From IMG/VR virus record IMGVR_UViG_3300041409_001215, positions 1-49,528 of that record: DNA of 49,528 nucleotides; one strand, 5' to 3'. Source of the stretch: a virus. The notes under the pieces are model-generated. The model searched no databases and was not told the DNA's origin. It saw only the letters and a program-made list of their open reading frames with translations. This document shows, in pieces, positions 30,677-38,361 of this stretch (the first letter of the stretch is position 1; every line of letters begins with the position of its first letter). Made by a program: the position numbers and the translations under genes.

Positions 30677-31150
30677 CTACAGCTCCATGTCGCGGGTGAA
30701 GAACGGCGTCGCGGCGCTGCTGTTCGAGCCGAAGCCGCCGAGGGGCATCCCTGCCTGCACATCGCGCTCGGCGTCGAGCTCGACCGTGCCATCGGAGAGC
30801 ATCTTCTGCGCCGATTCCCACATCTTCCGCGCCTCCTCGCGACGGTCGGAGTTCTTCGCCGCCATCTCAACGCGGTAGAAGCCGCCGATCGCGTTGTAGC
30901 CCTCCAGCGTCTTGAAGGCGAACGGCGCCGCGGTGGGGGAGACCGGCACGACATAGCCGCGCTCGCGCAAGATGCCGTCGAGGACGCCGGCTGTCTCTTC
31001 GAGGTACTGGACGACCTGGCCTTCGGTCACCTGGTCCTTGCCCGACGCGGCAGTGGCGACGATTGAGCGGCCGAGGTTCATCCCGCGAACGAGGTCGACA
31101 GTCGCGTAGGCCGACTGCGGGTAGTAGGTGCTGATTGTCGAGGCGCTCAC
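30677..31150 (-). CDS. Head-tail connector protein
   Basis: A 157-residue helical protein (MSASTISTYYPQSAYATVDL, then QVVQYLEETAGVLDGILRERG and YNAIGGFYRVEMAAK, EEARKMWESAQKML). Helices with this length and the position next to the completion protein fit gp6-like head-tail connectors that extend the portal ring. GTG 31150 overlaps the upstream gene (GTGA). Assigned by context and helical pattern. Confidence 0.6.
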   Translation of the reverse strand: MSASTISTYYPQSAYATVDLVRGMNLGRSIVATAASGKDQVTEGQVVQYLEETAGVLDGILRERGYVVPVSPTAAPFAFKTLEGYNAIGGFYRVEMAAKNSDRREEARKMWESAQKMLSDGTVELDAERDVQAGMPLGGFGSNSSAATPFFTRDMEL

Positions 31151-31548
31151 GGAGCCCAGAGCGCCTTGTTGATTTGGACCGTCGGGTTCTGGTCATTGTC
31201 GAGGGTCTCAAGCGCAGGTGGAGTTGTGCCGCTGTCAACTATGACCTTCAACTGGACCTCGTAGAGGCCCTGGGCAGACTCGTGTCCATCGTCGTCGAGT
31301 TCGGTCGTGTCACCTTCCTGCCACGGGTATTCCCAGTTGAGTTTGGGCCCATCCGGCTCGTCGGGATTCGTGATCGGCGGGTTGATCGGTTTTGCTTCGC
31401 CCATGATGATCCGAGGGCTACCATCCGTTCTCTTCAGCACCGCTTCGAAGGACTCGAATTTCGTGAAGTCGAGAAGCCCTTGTGCGTCGGATGCCGAGCC
31501 GCGGACGGCCGGGAACGTGTCGCCAGTGTTTATCGTCAGGTCAGCCAT
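31147..31548 (-). CDS. BppU-like structural protein
   Basis: A 133-residue beta-rich protein. Its opening (LTINTGDTFPAVRGSASDAQGL, with FESFEAVLKRTDGS) follows the immunoglobulin-like N-terminal pattern of baseplate upper/BppU-type phage domains. Ends in QINKALWAP. It overlaps the LamG protein gene by 8 bases and is therefore probably made in stoichiometric relation to it, perhaps as its docking partner on the virion. Confidence 0.55.
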   Translation of the reverse strand: MADLTINTGDTFPAVRGSASDAQGLLDFTKFESFEAVLKRTDGSPRIIMGEAKPINPPITNPDEPDGPKLNWEYPWQEGDTTELDDDGHESAQGLYEVQLKVIVDSGTTPPALETLDNDQNPTVQINKALWAP

Positions 31549-32842
31549 CGAGGTCGAGCTCCGTTTTGTGGGCGGCGATCGTGAGTCGACTATCGGGCGC
31601 GGCGAGGGAGAGCCTCGCTGACCGGCTGGCGATGGTCAGCGTCGTCTGCCGACCCGCGATGGCCAGTGCGGTGTCGAGACTTGCGATGCCGAGTTCGACA
31701 GCCCGACCGGCGATCGTCATCGAGGTCTCGCGACCCTCGAGCTTCAGCTCGGTCGGAAGGTCGACGAAGGGAAGCACCGCGACGATGGCTTCGAGAGATG
31801 CCGAGAGCACGCCGCTTCCCGCGAGACTGGCTGCGAGCGCCAAGATCTGAGCGATTTCTCCGTTGAGTTCGCCTCGAGCCTCCAAGCTGGCGGCCATCGA
31901 AGCAAGCGCCATCAGCTCCCCACCCAAGACACCGCCGCCAGTCAGGGCGGCGGCCATCGACGCGAGCGCCCGTAGGTCACCGCTGAGCCCCCCTTGGCCG
32001 CTAAGTGCTGCCGCCATAGAGGCGATACCGCGCAGCTCGCCGGTGAGGATGCCCGTGCCGCTGAGCGATGCCCCCATGCTGCCTGCGGAGATCAGGGCGC
32101 CGGCGGCCGATCCGATCCCGGCGAGGGACGCTTCCATGTCGACGGGTCCGGATTCTTCTTTCGCCGCCGCTTCGAAAAGCGCTTTGACCTGAGCCCCGCT
32201 CAGCGCGCCAGGGAGAAGGAACGCCTCGTCGATTGTCCCGTCCAGGTGGTCGACGTTGTTGTAGGCCCCCCAGTACAGGAGTTCGTTGTTGGCGGTGACG
32301 TTGCCGGTCTTCGCGGCTTTCGTCAGTTCGACGCCATCGACGTAGAGGAAGACGTTGGTGCCGTCGTAGACGAAGGCGATGAAATAAGTCGTCCCCGTCG
32401 TGAGCGTTTTGGCGACTTTCGTGCTCGTGAAGCCACCTGATGTCCGCACCCCACAGGCCAGCCGCGTTGTCCCCGATTCGTTGCGGTAATCGATCGAGTA
32501 GGACTCGTTGGATCCGGCTGCGTTGGTCTTCGCGGCGATGGTGAAGAACTGCCCCGACGACGGCTGGGAGGTGAGCTTGACCCAGCAGCCCAGCGTGAAC
32601 GAGGCATCGCTGATGTCCGTCGAGGCGCCGTCTGGGACCGTGATCCGCTGGCTCGAGGCTCGGAGCAGCGTGACCGCTTTGTCGGAGTCGGCCGACAGGA
32701 GTCCTTTGACCCCCAGCGTCGGACCGTTGACGTAGGTGCCGTTGGACCCTGCGACTGCGACTGCCGTGGATCCGCTCGCGTCGTTCAGGCGGAGCCAGGA
32801 GAGCGGCGAGAGGGCTGCGAGAGCTTCGCTCCAGGCTGACAT
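31541..32842 (-). CDS. LamG-domain virion protein with two repeat arrays
   Basis: A 433-residue protein. Residues 10-225 are a LamG/concanavalin-A-like sandwich (LSWLRLNDASGSTAVAV, SFTLGCWVKLTSQPSSGQFF, YFIAFVYDGTNVFLYVDGV, HLDGTIDEAFLLPGAL), a fold that binds sugars. Residues 237-356 are six exact-length 20-residue repeats of the form AaxLsGxGxLxGeLxalaSM. Residues 370-432 are seven 9-residue repeats ending LxIA. No enzyme motif. Located with the connector genes rather than after the baseplate genes, it may decorate the head or neck and bind host glycans. Confidence 0.75.
   Translation of the reverse strand: MSAWSEALAALSPLSWLRLNDASGSTAVAVAGSNGTYVNGPTLGVKGLLSADSDKAVTLLRASSQRITVPDGASTDISDASFTLGCWVKLTSQPSSGQFFTIAAKTNAAGSNESYSIDYRNESGTTRLACGVRTSGGFTSTKVAKTLTTGTTYFIAFVYDGTNVFLYVDGVELTKAAKTGNVTANNELLYWGAYNNVDHLDGTIDEAFLLPGALSGAQVKALFEAAAKEESGPVDMEASLAGIGSAAGALISAGSMGASLSGTGILTGELRGIASMAAALSGQGGLSGDLRALASMAAALTGGGVLGGELMALASMAASLEARGELNGEIAQILALAASLAGSGVLSASLEAIVAVLPFVDLPTELKLEGRETSMTIAGRAVELGIASLDTALAIAGRQTTLTIASRSARLSLAAPDSRLTIAAHKTELDLDG
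31547..31735 (-). repeat. Seven 9-residue (27-bp) coding repeats
   Basis: Units GRETSMTIA, GRAVELGIA, SLDTALAIA, GRQTTLTIA, SRSARLSLA, APDSRLTIA and AHKTELDLD run without gaps at the C-terminus of the LamG protein. Alternating polar/hydrophobic residues suggest a small beta-helix or stacked strands. Confidence 0.8.
31587..31594 (-). promoter_or_regulatory. GATAGTCG copy inside a coding repeat
   Basis: GATAGTCG preceded by GCCC, within the APDSR repeat unit of the LamG protein, 38 bases before the ATG at 31548. Same orientation as the other copies but not at the usual spacing, so it may be coincidental. Confidence 0.3.
31775..32134 (-). repeat. Six tandem 20-residue (60-bp) coding repeats
   Basis: Residues 237-356 of the LamG protein. 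Leucines fall at 240, 260, 280, 300, 320 and 340, so the period is exactly 20. Typical units are AAALSGQGGLSGDLRALASM and AAALTGGGVLGGELMALASM. Confidence 0.85.
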
Positions 32843-32851
32843 GCCGTATGC

Positions 32852-33223
32852 CTAGACCAAGCTGAGTTTCAGTTTTTCGGCTTTGATCCGAGCGTCTTTT
32901 TCTTTGGTCAGTTTCTCTTTGGCCGTGAGTTCGCCATAGATGCGTGCATTGCCCGCTTCTTTCGCGTCCCAGACCGACACGTGAGAGATTTCCTCGGTCG
33001 CAGCCAGCCCCGCCCATTCGAGGACGTTTTCGTTCGTCCATTCCCCGGCGGCGAGTTCTTTCATCGTGATCTGAATCCGTTTGGATTCGGTCGCGACGTT
33101 CGAGGTGCAGGCTTTGCCGGGGTCGCCGGTATGGAGTTGCACCCACAGGGAGGTGGCTTTTGTCGGCGCTTCGTTCACCCACGCTTTGGCGAGGTTTTTC
33201 TTCTCGAAGTCGCTGAGCGGCAT
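32852..33223 (-). CDS. Small structural protein (LHTGDPG-type)
   Basis: A 123-residue protein beginning MPLSDFEKKNLAKAWVNEAP. The string VQLHTGDPGKACTSNVATES matches the recurring 'LHTGDPG..GT.N' opening of small tail/appendage proteins in actinophages. A Lys-rich helical end (EKLTKEKDARIKAEKLKL) follows. ATG 33223 lies 5 bases from a GATAGTCG element. It stands between the LamG protein and the modification island. Confidence 0.65.
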   Translation of the reverse strand: MPLSDFEKKNLAKAWVNEAPTKATSLWVQLHTGDPGKACTSNVATESKRIQITMKELAAGEWTNENVLEWAGLAATEEISHVSVWDAKEAGNARIYGELTAKEKLTKEKDARIKAEKLKLSLV

Positions 33224-33228
33224 GCTGC

Positions 33229-33236
33229 CGACTATC
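33229..33236 (-). promoter_or_regulatory. GATAGTCG start-associated element
   Basis: GATAGTCG, 5 bases before ATG 33223; preceded by CGGTCA. Confidence 0.7.
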
Positions 33237-33244
33237 TGACCGCG

Positions 33245-33973
33245 CTACGGCACGTTCATATGGCACTCGGCGCAGCCCACGGGGCGGCCACCGATCTCGG
33301 TCTCCCAAGGCTGGATCGAGAGCGAGCCGATCGCGTCGTCGACATGCCCGACCACGCCAGCGCCGCTGGCGTCGAGGCAGCAGGTGGTGATTCGGCCGTC
33401 GGCCAGGACCACAGCCCAGCCTGAGCGGAGGAACTCGCAGGTGACCGAGCCCTCGGGAATGGAGACCTCCCAGTCAAGCTGGCCAGCCCAGTCGAACGCA
33501 AGCGTGGCGAACGAGGCGTTGGTGGCGGCGAGCAGCCCGGCTTTCTGCGCTGCGTCGATCGCGCCCTTCGCCTTCTCGGGGCGGTGGAGGGAGATATAGA
33601 TCTCCGGCTTGTACGGTGCGACTTCCTCAACGAGCTGCTCCGTCAGCAGTAGGCCGTTGGTCGAGAAGGTGATCGGGTTGCGAGGCAGGGCCTCGCGCGC
33701 GAGGCGGACGAAGTCAACGAAGTTGGGGTGCAGCAGGGCCTCACCGAGCCCGGTCAGCGCCAGCTCGCCCTGGGTGCCCTTGCGGTGGAAGTGCTGCGCC
33801 CATCCCAGTGCCCGCTCGAAGTTCGCCATGGAGATGTCCTCCTTGGCCCGGCCGCTCCCGCCGTCGGCGACCGGCTTATCGAGGTCCTTCGACGGGCAGT
33901 AGACACAGCGCAGGTTGCACTTCGAGCTGATCTCGATCTGGTGGATCGAGGTGATGGGGCGGGGGTACTGCAT
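33245..33973 (-). CDS. Radical SAM enzyme with SPASM-like C-terminus
   Basis: A 242-residue protein. CNLRCVYC near residue 19 is the CX3CX2C motif that binds the radical-SAM 4Fe-4S cluster; GLGEALLHPN corresponds to the S-adenosylmethionine-binding GGE-like motif; ITFSTNGLLLT and EIYISLHRPE are barrel strands. Late cysteines (TTCCLDASG, VGCAECH) could ligate a second cluster as in SPASM/twitch proteins. No precursor peptide is obvious, although small genes lie next to it. It heads the cell- or virion-modification island; substrate unknown. Confidence 0.82.
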   Translation of the reverse strand: MQYPRPITSIHQIEISSKCNLRCVYCPSKDLDKPVADGGSGRAKEDISMANFERALGWAQHFHRKGTQGELALTGLGEALLHPNFVDFVRLAREALPRNPITFSTNGLLLTEQLVEEVAPYKPEIYISLHRPEKAKGAIDAAQKAGLLAATNASFATLAFDWAGQLDWEVSIPEGSVTCEFLRSGWAVVLADGRITTCCLDASGAGVVGHVDDAIGSLSIQPWETEIGGRPVGCAECHMNVP

Positions 33974-34089
33974 CAGTCCCGGCCGTACTCAAGATCAGCC
34001 TGGATCTCGCGTTCGAGCCGCTGGCGCTCCTGCGAGCGGAGCATCTCGGCGACGGCGAAGACGGTCGCGACGAAGTCCTTGAACGTCAC
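33973..34089 (-). CDS. Very small helical protein (38 residues)
   Basis: Starts at GTG 34089, overlapping the fusion gene stop (GTGA), and ends one base into the radical SAM start. It begins MTFKDFVATVFAVAEMLRSQ, then a charged helix ending ADLEYGRD. It could be an accessory of the radical SAM enzyme or, speculatively, its peptide substrate, but has no cysteine and no leader/core layout. Confidence 0.5.
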   Translation of the reverse strand: MTFKDFVATVFAVAEMLRSQERQRLEREIQADLEYGRD

Positions 34090-35654
34090 GCCTCGACGAC
34101 CTCGCCCTCGATCAGCCCGGCGACCTGGCGCGCGACCCCGCCCCAGCCGAGGTCGGCCGCTGCCTTGGGTCCTGCAATCTGCGCCCACTTCTGCGTCTCG
34201 GTGTTCCTCAGCCCGTCGACGATCTCGCGCACGAAGCCAGCGCGCCAGCGGTCGCTGAGCGGCCCGGAGTTCACCAGACGCCCGACCTTCACGGTTTCCG
34301 AGAGCGCGCCCCAGTCAGAGGCGACGACCACGCAGCCGGCAGCCTGCGCCTCCATGGCCCCGATGCAGCTGGTCTCGTGGAAGGGCTGTCCGTGCGGCGT
34401 TGCGTAGGAGGGGTGCGCCCAGACCAGCGAGGTCCGCATCAAGCGCGCCAACTCCTGCTGGGGCAACGAGCCGAGCGCCGAGGTGCCCTCGGTGGCTGCG
34501 GCAAGCTCGCGGATGCGCTCGCGGTGCGCGGCGACGGTCGCGTCCTTCTCGGCGATGCGATCGTAGACCTCCGAGTAGCAGTAGGCGAGCTCGGCGTCGG
34601 GCACCTGCTCGCGGATCTTCGGCCATAGCTCGAGCAGGATGTCGAGGCCGCGGTCGGGGGACGAGGTGTAGAGGACGCGCTTCTTACGCTCCGGCGTCTC
34701 CCCGGCGAAATACGAGTGCTCGATGCCGTTGCGGGTCTGGCGCAGGCGCCCGCGCAGGAAGGGGTACATCCCGCTGACGTGTTCCTCGTGCCAGCGCGAG
34801 AGGACGAGGACGTGATCGAAGGCCTCGGCCCGGGCGGCGGTGAGGCGGTCGCCGGCGTCGGTGTCGTGCATCCACAGCAGCCGCGATCGGGCGTTGATGT
34901 GGCGATCGCCGACCTCGGGAATGCGGGAGGCAATCACGGCCAAGCGACGCTCCATCGGGTCGAAGACGCTGTGGTGGCGATAGATCACGTCGCGGAAGGC
35001 GCACTGCTCGACCTCGCCGTAGACCGTCACCACGTAGCCGATCTCAGAGAGCTGCTGGGCCAACCGAATTGCCGCCGTCTCCGAGCCCCCGAGGCCGCGG
35101 CTCTCGATGTCGTGTGGCGACCATGTCTCCCAGCCGGGCCCGGCGTAGATGGCGATCTCACCGCGGCGCTCGATGGGCGTATAGGCGGCGGCGGTCACGC
35201 CGTCGTGTCCTACCACCATGTCGCGCAACTGCCCCCTGCGGCGGAGAAGATCGGCCAGGTCGACCGCGCGAAATACGCGGAGATGATGCGGGTTCTGGCC
35301 CGTGCCGAAGGTGCCATCGGGAGTCGAGATGTAGACGGCACCGTCCGGCTTGCACATGGTCTCCAGAGCCTCAAGTAGAGCTTGAGGCTCTGGGACGTGC
35401 TCGATCACCTCGAAGGCAATCACCGCGTCGTAGCTGCCCGGTTCAAACTGGACGTGGCTGGCAACGTCGAGGGCATCACCGACAGCGAACTCGCCAGCAA
35501 AGTCCTCATCAGCGAAGCGCCGGCGGGCGACCTCGACCGCGTCCGCGTTCAACTCGATGCCGTCGACCTGGACCTCATGGCCCTGCTCGCGGAGCCGCCG
35601 AGCAAGCCAGAGGGCGACGTAGCCGTCATGGGCGCCACAGTCGAGGATCTTCAT
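34086..35654 (-). CDS. Methyltransferase-glycosyltransferase fusion
   Basis: A 522-residue two-domain protein. Residues 1-165 are a class I SAM-dependent methyltransferase (MKILDCGAHDGYVALWLARR, DGIELNADAVEVARRR, FEVIEHVPEPQALLEAL). From about residue 175 a GT-B, GT4-like glycosyltransferase follows: GLGGSETAAIRLAQQLSEIG, LLWMHDTDAGDRL, VLSRWHEEHV, RKKRVLYTSSPDRGLDILLEL, and the donor-site region HETSCIGAMEAQAAGCVVVAS. It could build and methylate a sugar on virion proteins or host surface glycan. ATG 35654 overlaps the small zinc protein (ATGA). Confidence 0.85.
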   Translation of the reverse strand: MKILDCGAHDGYVALWLARRLREQGHEVQVDGIELNADAVEVARRRFADEDFAGEFAVGDALDVASHVQFEPGSYDAVIAFEVIEHVPEPQALLEALETMCKPDGAVYISTPDGTFGTGQNPHHLRVFRAVDLADLLRRRGQLRDMVVGHDGVTAAAYTPIERRGEIAIYAGPGWETWSPHDIESRGLGGSETAAIRLAQQLSEIGYVVTVYGEVEQCAFRDVIYRHHSVFDPMERRLAVIASRIPEVGDRHINARSRLLWMHDTDAGDRLTAARAEAFDHVLVLSRWHEEHVSGMYPFLRGRLRQTRNGIEHSYFAGETPERKKRVLYTSSPDRGLDILLELWPKIREQVPDAELAYCYSEVYDRIAEKDATVAAHRERIRELAAATEGTSALGSLPQQELARLMRTSLVWAHPSYATPHGQPFHETSCIGAMEAQAAGCVVVASDWGALSETVKVGRLVNSGPLSDRWRAGFVREIVDGLRNTETQKWAQIAGPKAAADLGWGGVARQVAGLIEGEVVEA

Positions 35655-35830
35655 CGCTGCGACCCCGCTCGCGGCATGTCCCCGCCGCAGTCGGTGCAGA
35701 GCCGCATCTGCTCACCCTCGGTCGGTTCTCGGAGCGCGGTGAACTTGTGCAACCCGCAGTTCTCACATGGCAGGTACCCGATTGCATTCGCCTCCGCTGC
35801 CGCCTCGCGCTCTGCTTTTGTCAGCGTCAC
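35651..35830 (-). CDS. Small zinc-ribbon protein (59 residues)
   Basis: GTG 35830, overlapping the glycosyltransferase-TPR stop. It carries CENCGLHKFTAL and CTDCGGDMPR, four cysteines for one zinc ribbon of the type that ends many actinophage genomes' small DNA- or RNA-binding proteins. It is sandwiched between two glycosyltransferase genes with overlaps on both sides. Role unknown. Confidence 0.65.
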   Translation of the reverse strand: MTLTKAEREAAAEANAIGYLPCENCGLHKFTALREPTEGEQMRLCTDCGGDMPRAGSQR

Positions 35831-37260
35831 GCCGCGGCCTCTTCGAGCTGCTCGGTGATGCCACCAAGCAGGAACGCACAACGGGGCAAGTAGCTACCAA
35901 TCTCATCAACCTTCTCGTCCGGCGTGAAGTCCTCGGGCTTGCTACCGCCGCTCTCGTAGTGCTCGGCGTAGCTTGCTGGCTCCAGCAGCGGATAGACACG
36001 CTCGCGAAGCTGCGAGCGAAGGGCGACAACTTCGGCGTGGTCCTGGGCGAAGTGGGGAACGGTCTGCTCGAGCAGGATCAACGCCTTCAACTGCTCGTCG
36101 TGGTTGATCAGCTGGCGCGCAGCGGCGACGAAGGTCTGGGCGGTGGCGTCGCGCTGTCCCTGCGCGATCCATCCCTGACGAGCCTGCAGCAGGCCTTGGT
36201 GGTCGGGGACGACCGCGAGCAGCTCTTCGGCGACCTGCAATGCCTCCTCGATCCGGCCGAGCTGGGCGAGCGCGCTGGCGAGCACCATCCGCGGCAGCAC
36301 CGTGTAGTCGAGCGGGTTGACGATCAGCATCGTCTGCGGCTGGCCGCGGCGCAGGACCTCGCTGGCCCACTCGATCGCCTTCGGCCACTCTCCGCGCTTG
36401 TGGTAGGCCTCGGCCAAAGTCAGGTAGGAGTCCGGCCACTGGGGCATCAGCCGCAACGCCTCCATCGCTGTGTCGATCGCCTCGTCGTGGCGGCCCTGGC
36501 GGATCCGCACGCTGCCGAGCTTGCGGTGGATCTGCGCGCGCTCCTCGTCCCAGCCGGTCTTCAGCGTCAGGTAGCGCTCGAACAGCTCGCCGGCGCGGTC
36601 GATCTCGTCCTTGATCAGCAGCTCGGTGCCGAGATAGCCAACCACGCGGGGGTCTTCCGGCGCCTCCTCGATCCACTTCTCAAGGATCCGCAGGTTGCGC
36701 TCGTTGGAGTCGCTCGGGTCTGGCGGGTGGTTGTGGACCCACTCGACGACGTCGGGAGAGACCATCGACTGGGTGCCATGGATCAGCTGGGACTCGTGGA
36801 CCCGACCAACCCACTCACCGGCGCCGCGGCGCACGAGGCGCTCTCGGACGAGGTAGCAGGCGCAGTTGCCGTGATGGTCGCGCGCGTAGTCGTAGCCGCA
36901 GATGAAGCCCAGCACGTCGGGAGCGGCGTCGACAGCGAGCTGGCGCAGGTTCTGGGCGTTGCGCAGGACATCGTCGGCATCGGCCCAGCAGGTCCAGTCG
37001 GTACGCAGAAAGGAGTCGGCGTAGGCGCGCGCGGCCGCGAAGTCGTCGATCCAAGTGAAGCGGCAGACGTTGACGCCTAGCTCAAGGTCCTCCTCATGCT
37101 TGTCCGCCCAGGCTTCGAAGACGTCGATCGTCGCGTCCTCGGAGCCGGTGTCGACGAGGACGATCTGGTCGAAGGCACCCTCGATCGACTCCAGAAGGTT
37201 CGGAAGGGTCTTCTCCTCGTCGCGGACGATCAGTGCGAGACCAACAGTGGGTGCACTCAC
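35827..37260 (-). CDS. GT2-family glycosyltransferase with TPR domain
   Basis: A 477-residue protein from GTG 37260. Residues 1-210 are a GT-A, GT2-type domain: TVGLALIVRDEEKTLPNLL, QIVLVDTGSEDATIDV and the metal-binding DADDVLRN (CWADADD). Residues 225-430 are TPR-like helical repeats (ELFERYLTLKTGWDEER, DSYLTLAEAYHKRGEW, LASALAQLGRIEEALQVAEE), as in many bacterial SunS-like or surface-glycan GT2-TPR enzymes that glycosylate proteins or peptides. It works with the adjacent methyltransferase-glycosyltransferase fusion. Confidence 0.85.
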   Translation of the reverse strand: MSAPTVGLALIVRDEEKTLPNLLESIEGAFDQIVLVDTGSEDATIDVFEAWADKHEEDLELGVNVCRFTWIDDFAAARAYADSFLRTDWTCWADADDVLRNAQNLRQLAVDAAPDVLGFICGYDYARDHHGNCACYLVRERLVRRGAGEWVGRVHESQLIHGTQSMVSPDVVEWVHNHPPDPSDSNERNLRILEKWIEEAPEDPRVVGYLGTELLIKDEIDRAGELFERYLTLKTGWDEERAQIHRKLGSVRIRQGRHDEAIDTAMEALRLMPQWPDSYLTLAEAYHKRGEWPKAIEWASEVLRRGQPQTMLIVNPLDYTVLPRMVLASALAQLGRIEEALQVAEELLAVVPDHQGLLQARQGWIAQGQRDATAQTFVAAARQLINHDEQLKALILLEQTVPHFAQDHAEVVALRSQLRERVYPLLEPASYAEHYESGGSKPEDFTPDEKVDEIGSYLPRCAFLLGGITEQLEEAAA

Positions 37261-37508
37261 GCTGCGAGTCCTCCGCGCCGCAGCATCCGAACGCCACGGC
37301 CGCCGATGATCATGTCCTCCAGCCCCTCGTCGGCAACGCCGCGGTGCTTCAGCTCCGGCGCGATGTTCGTCTGCCCACGGCGGCGACGCTCCCAGTGGCA
37401 ACGCGCTGCGCCCATCTTCTCGACCCGGGCGCGGCGTCGGGCAGCGCGCCGCTCTCGGCGGCGCTGCTTCTCGGCAGCGCTCATCTTGCGCTTGCGCTTC
37501 ACGGCCAC
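37257..37508 (-). CDS. Small strongly basic protein
   Basis: An 83-residue protein from GTG 37508; the first 45 residues are Arg/Lys-rich (KQRRRERRAARRRARVEKM) and probably bind nucleic acid. The rest (GLEDMIIGGRGVRMLRRGG) is short and glycine-rich. It overlaps both neighbours (GTGA and TGA types). A capsid-interior DNA-binding peptide or a regulatory RNA binder are possible; nothing decides it. Confidence 0.55.
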   Translation of the reverse strand: MAVKRKRKMSAAEKQRRRERRAARRRARVEKMGAARCHWERRRRGQTNIAPELKHRGVADEGLEDMIIGGRGVRMLRRGGLAA

Positions 37509-37699
37509 AGCTCCGCTTCCGGCTGCTCCAGGGCCTTCGCGAGTGCCGCCTGCCGATGGGGCGGTGGCACTAGGCCATGCTCGATCATCGATAGGTAGCT
37601 GACCGAGATCCTCGCATTGCCTGCGACATCGACCAGCCGCTCACCGCGAGATTGACGGGCGGCCTTCACGGGGTGGACCGGCGTTTCAGAACTTGGCAT
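37499..37699 (-). CDS. XRE-type HTH regulator in the late region
   Basis: A 66-residue protein with GERLVDVAGNARISVSYLSMIEHGLVPPP, a complete helix-turn-helix of the XRE class, followed by ALAKALEQPEAELWP. ATG 37699 lies 6 bases from a GATAGTCG element. It is the first gene of the unit that runs into the modification island, and may regulate those genes. A regulator here, away from the immunity region, is unusual. Confidence 0.75.
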   Translation of the reverse strand: MPSSETPVHPVKAARQSRGERLVDVAGNARISVSYLSMIEHGLVPPPHRQAALAKALEQPEAELWP

Positions 37700-37705
37700 C
37701 GCGCC

Positions 37706-37713
37706 CGACTATC
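37706..37713 (-). promoter_or_regulatory. GATAGTCG start-associated element
   Basis: GATAGTCG within CCGATAGTCGG, 6 bases before ATG 37699; preceded by GCGT and, further upstream, TTCTGAAATTCGAATC. Confidence 0.7.
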
Positions 37714-37747
37714 GGACGCGATTCGAATTTCAGAAGTCCCCTACGGA

Positions 37748-37930
37748 TCAGGTGGGGCGAGAAGCGTCCTGTGAGGCTGCTGACGCAGCGTCGACGCCTT
37801 CGATGGCGTGCTGGCGGGTCTCGTAGCCCTCGCTCGAGCGATCGACCGTCTCGCCATTGCCGGCGACGAGGTGCCAGTACCACTTGCCGTCTCGCGTGCT
37901 CTGCCAGACGTCGTAGTGCGAAGCGCCCAT
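37748..37930 (-). CDS. DUF1508/YegP-like small protein
   Basis: A 60-residue protein: DVWQSTRDGKWYWHLVAGNG, then ETVDRSSEGYETRQHAIEG, the repeat unit of the YegP/DUF1508 fold, in which a single beta-beta-beta-alpha unit packs as a dimer. The Ala/Ser-rich tail (AASAASQDA) is disordered. It is located just downstream of capsid genes. Its role on or off the virion is not known. Confidence 0.75.
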   Translation of the reverse strand: MGASHYDVWQSTRDGKWYWHLVAGNGETVDRSSEGYETRQHAIEGVDAASAASQDASRPT

Positions 37931-37938
37931 GTCGGCGC

Positions 37939-38361
37939 TCAGGAGTCCGTGGAGGCGTCTGCGGCCTCAAGGGTGCGGACGAGGTCGTCCTTGGTCACGG
38001 CCCCTTTGGAGCCAGTGCCCTCGACCTGGATCTCGCGCTCTGCGACCAGCTTCTCGAGGTCGGCCTTGTCCTGCTCGGAGTAGTTGGTCACGGTCGCTTC
38101 GATGCTGGCGGTGTTGAGACCGCGCGACTCAAGCTCGGAGAGCAGATCCTCATCGGAGAAGTCCGCGAGGGTGACTGTCGGCACCGCGGCGTCCGACGTC
38201 GTGCCCGGCAGCGGCTCGGGGGAAGGCTTGGTGGTCGAGATGCGCCCTTCATCGAGCAGCTGCTTGCGGGTCGTCTCGTTCTCGATCGTAACCTCGTCGC
38301 CGCGCTCGTAGGCGAAGCCGTTGACGAGAAGTCCGTCGGTGACGTAGAGCTTGCGAGCCAT
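37939..38361 (-). CDS. Capsid-adjacent protein with HeH/SAP-like ends
   Basis: A 140-residue protein. Residues 1-40 (KLYVTDGLLVNGFAYERGDEVTI) form a small beta domain typical of proteins following the major capsid gene. A Pro/Thr-rich linker leads to SDEDLLSELESRGLNTASIEA and TKDDLVRTLEAAD, two short helix-extended-helix units. The start overlaps the capsid stop (TGATG). Possibly a head completion or head-fibre protein. Confidence 0.6.
   Translation of the reverse strand: MARKLYVTDGLLVNGFAYERGDEVTIENETTRKQLLDEGRISTTKPSPEPLPGTTSDAAVPTVTLADFSDEDLLSELESRGLNTASIEATVTNYSEQDKADLEKLVAEREIQVEGTGSKGAVTKDDLVRTLEAADASTDS

Noticed and set aside
37714-37735. tRNA T-loop-like GATTCGAAT near 37722
   Set aside because: No acceptor, D or anticodon stems can be drawn around it. 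It is part of the leader before the GATAGTCG element at 37706. I found no tRNA elsewhere in the window.
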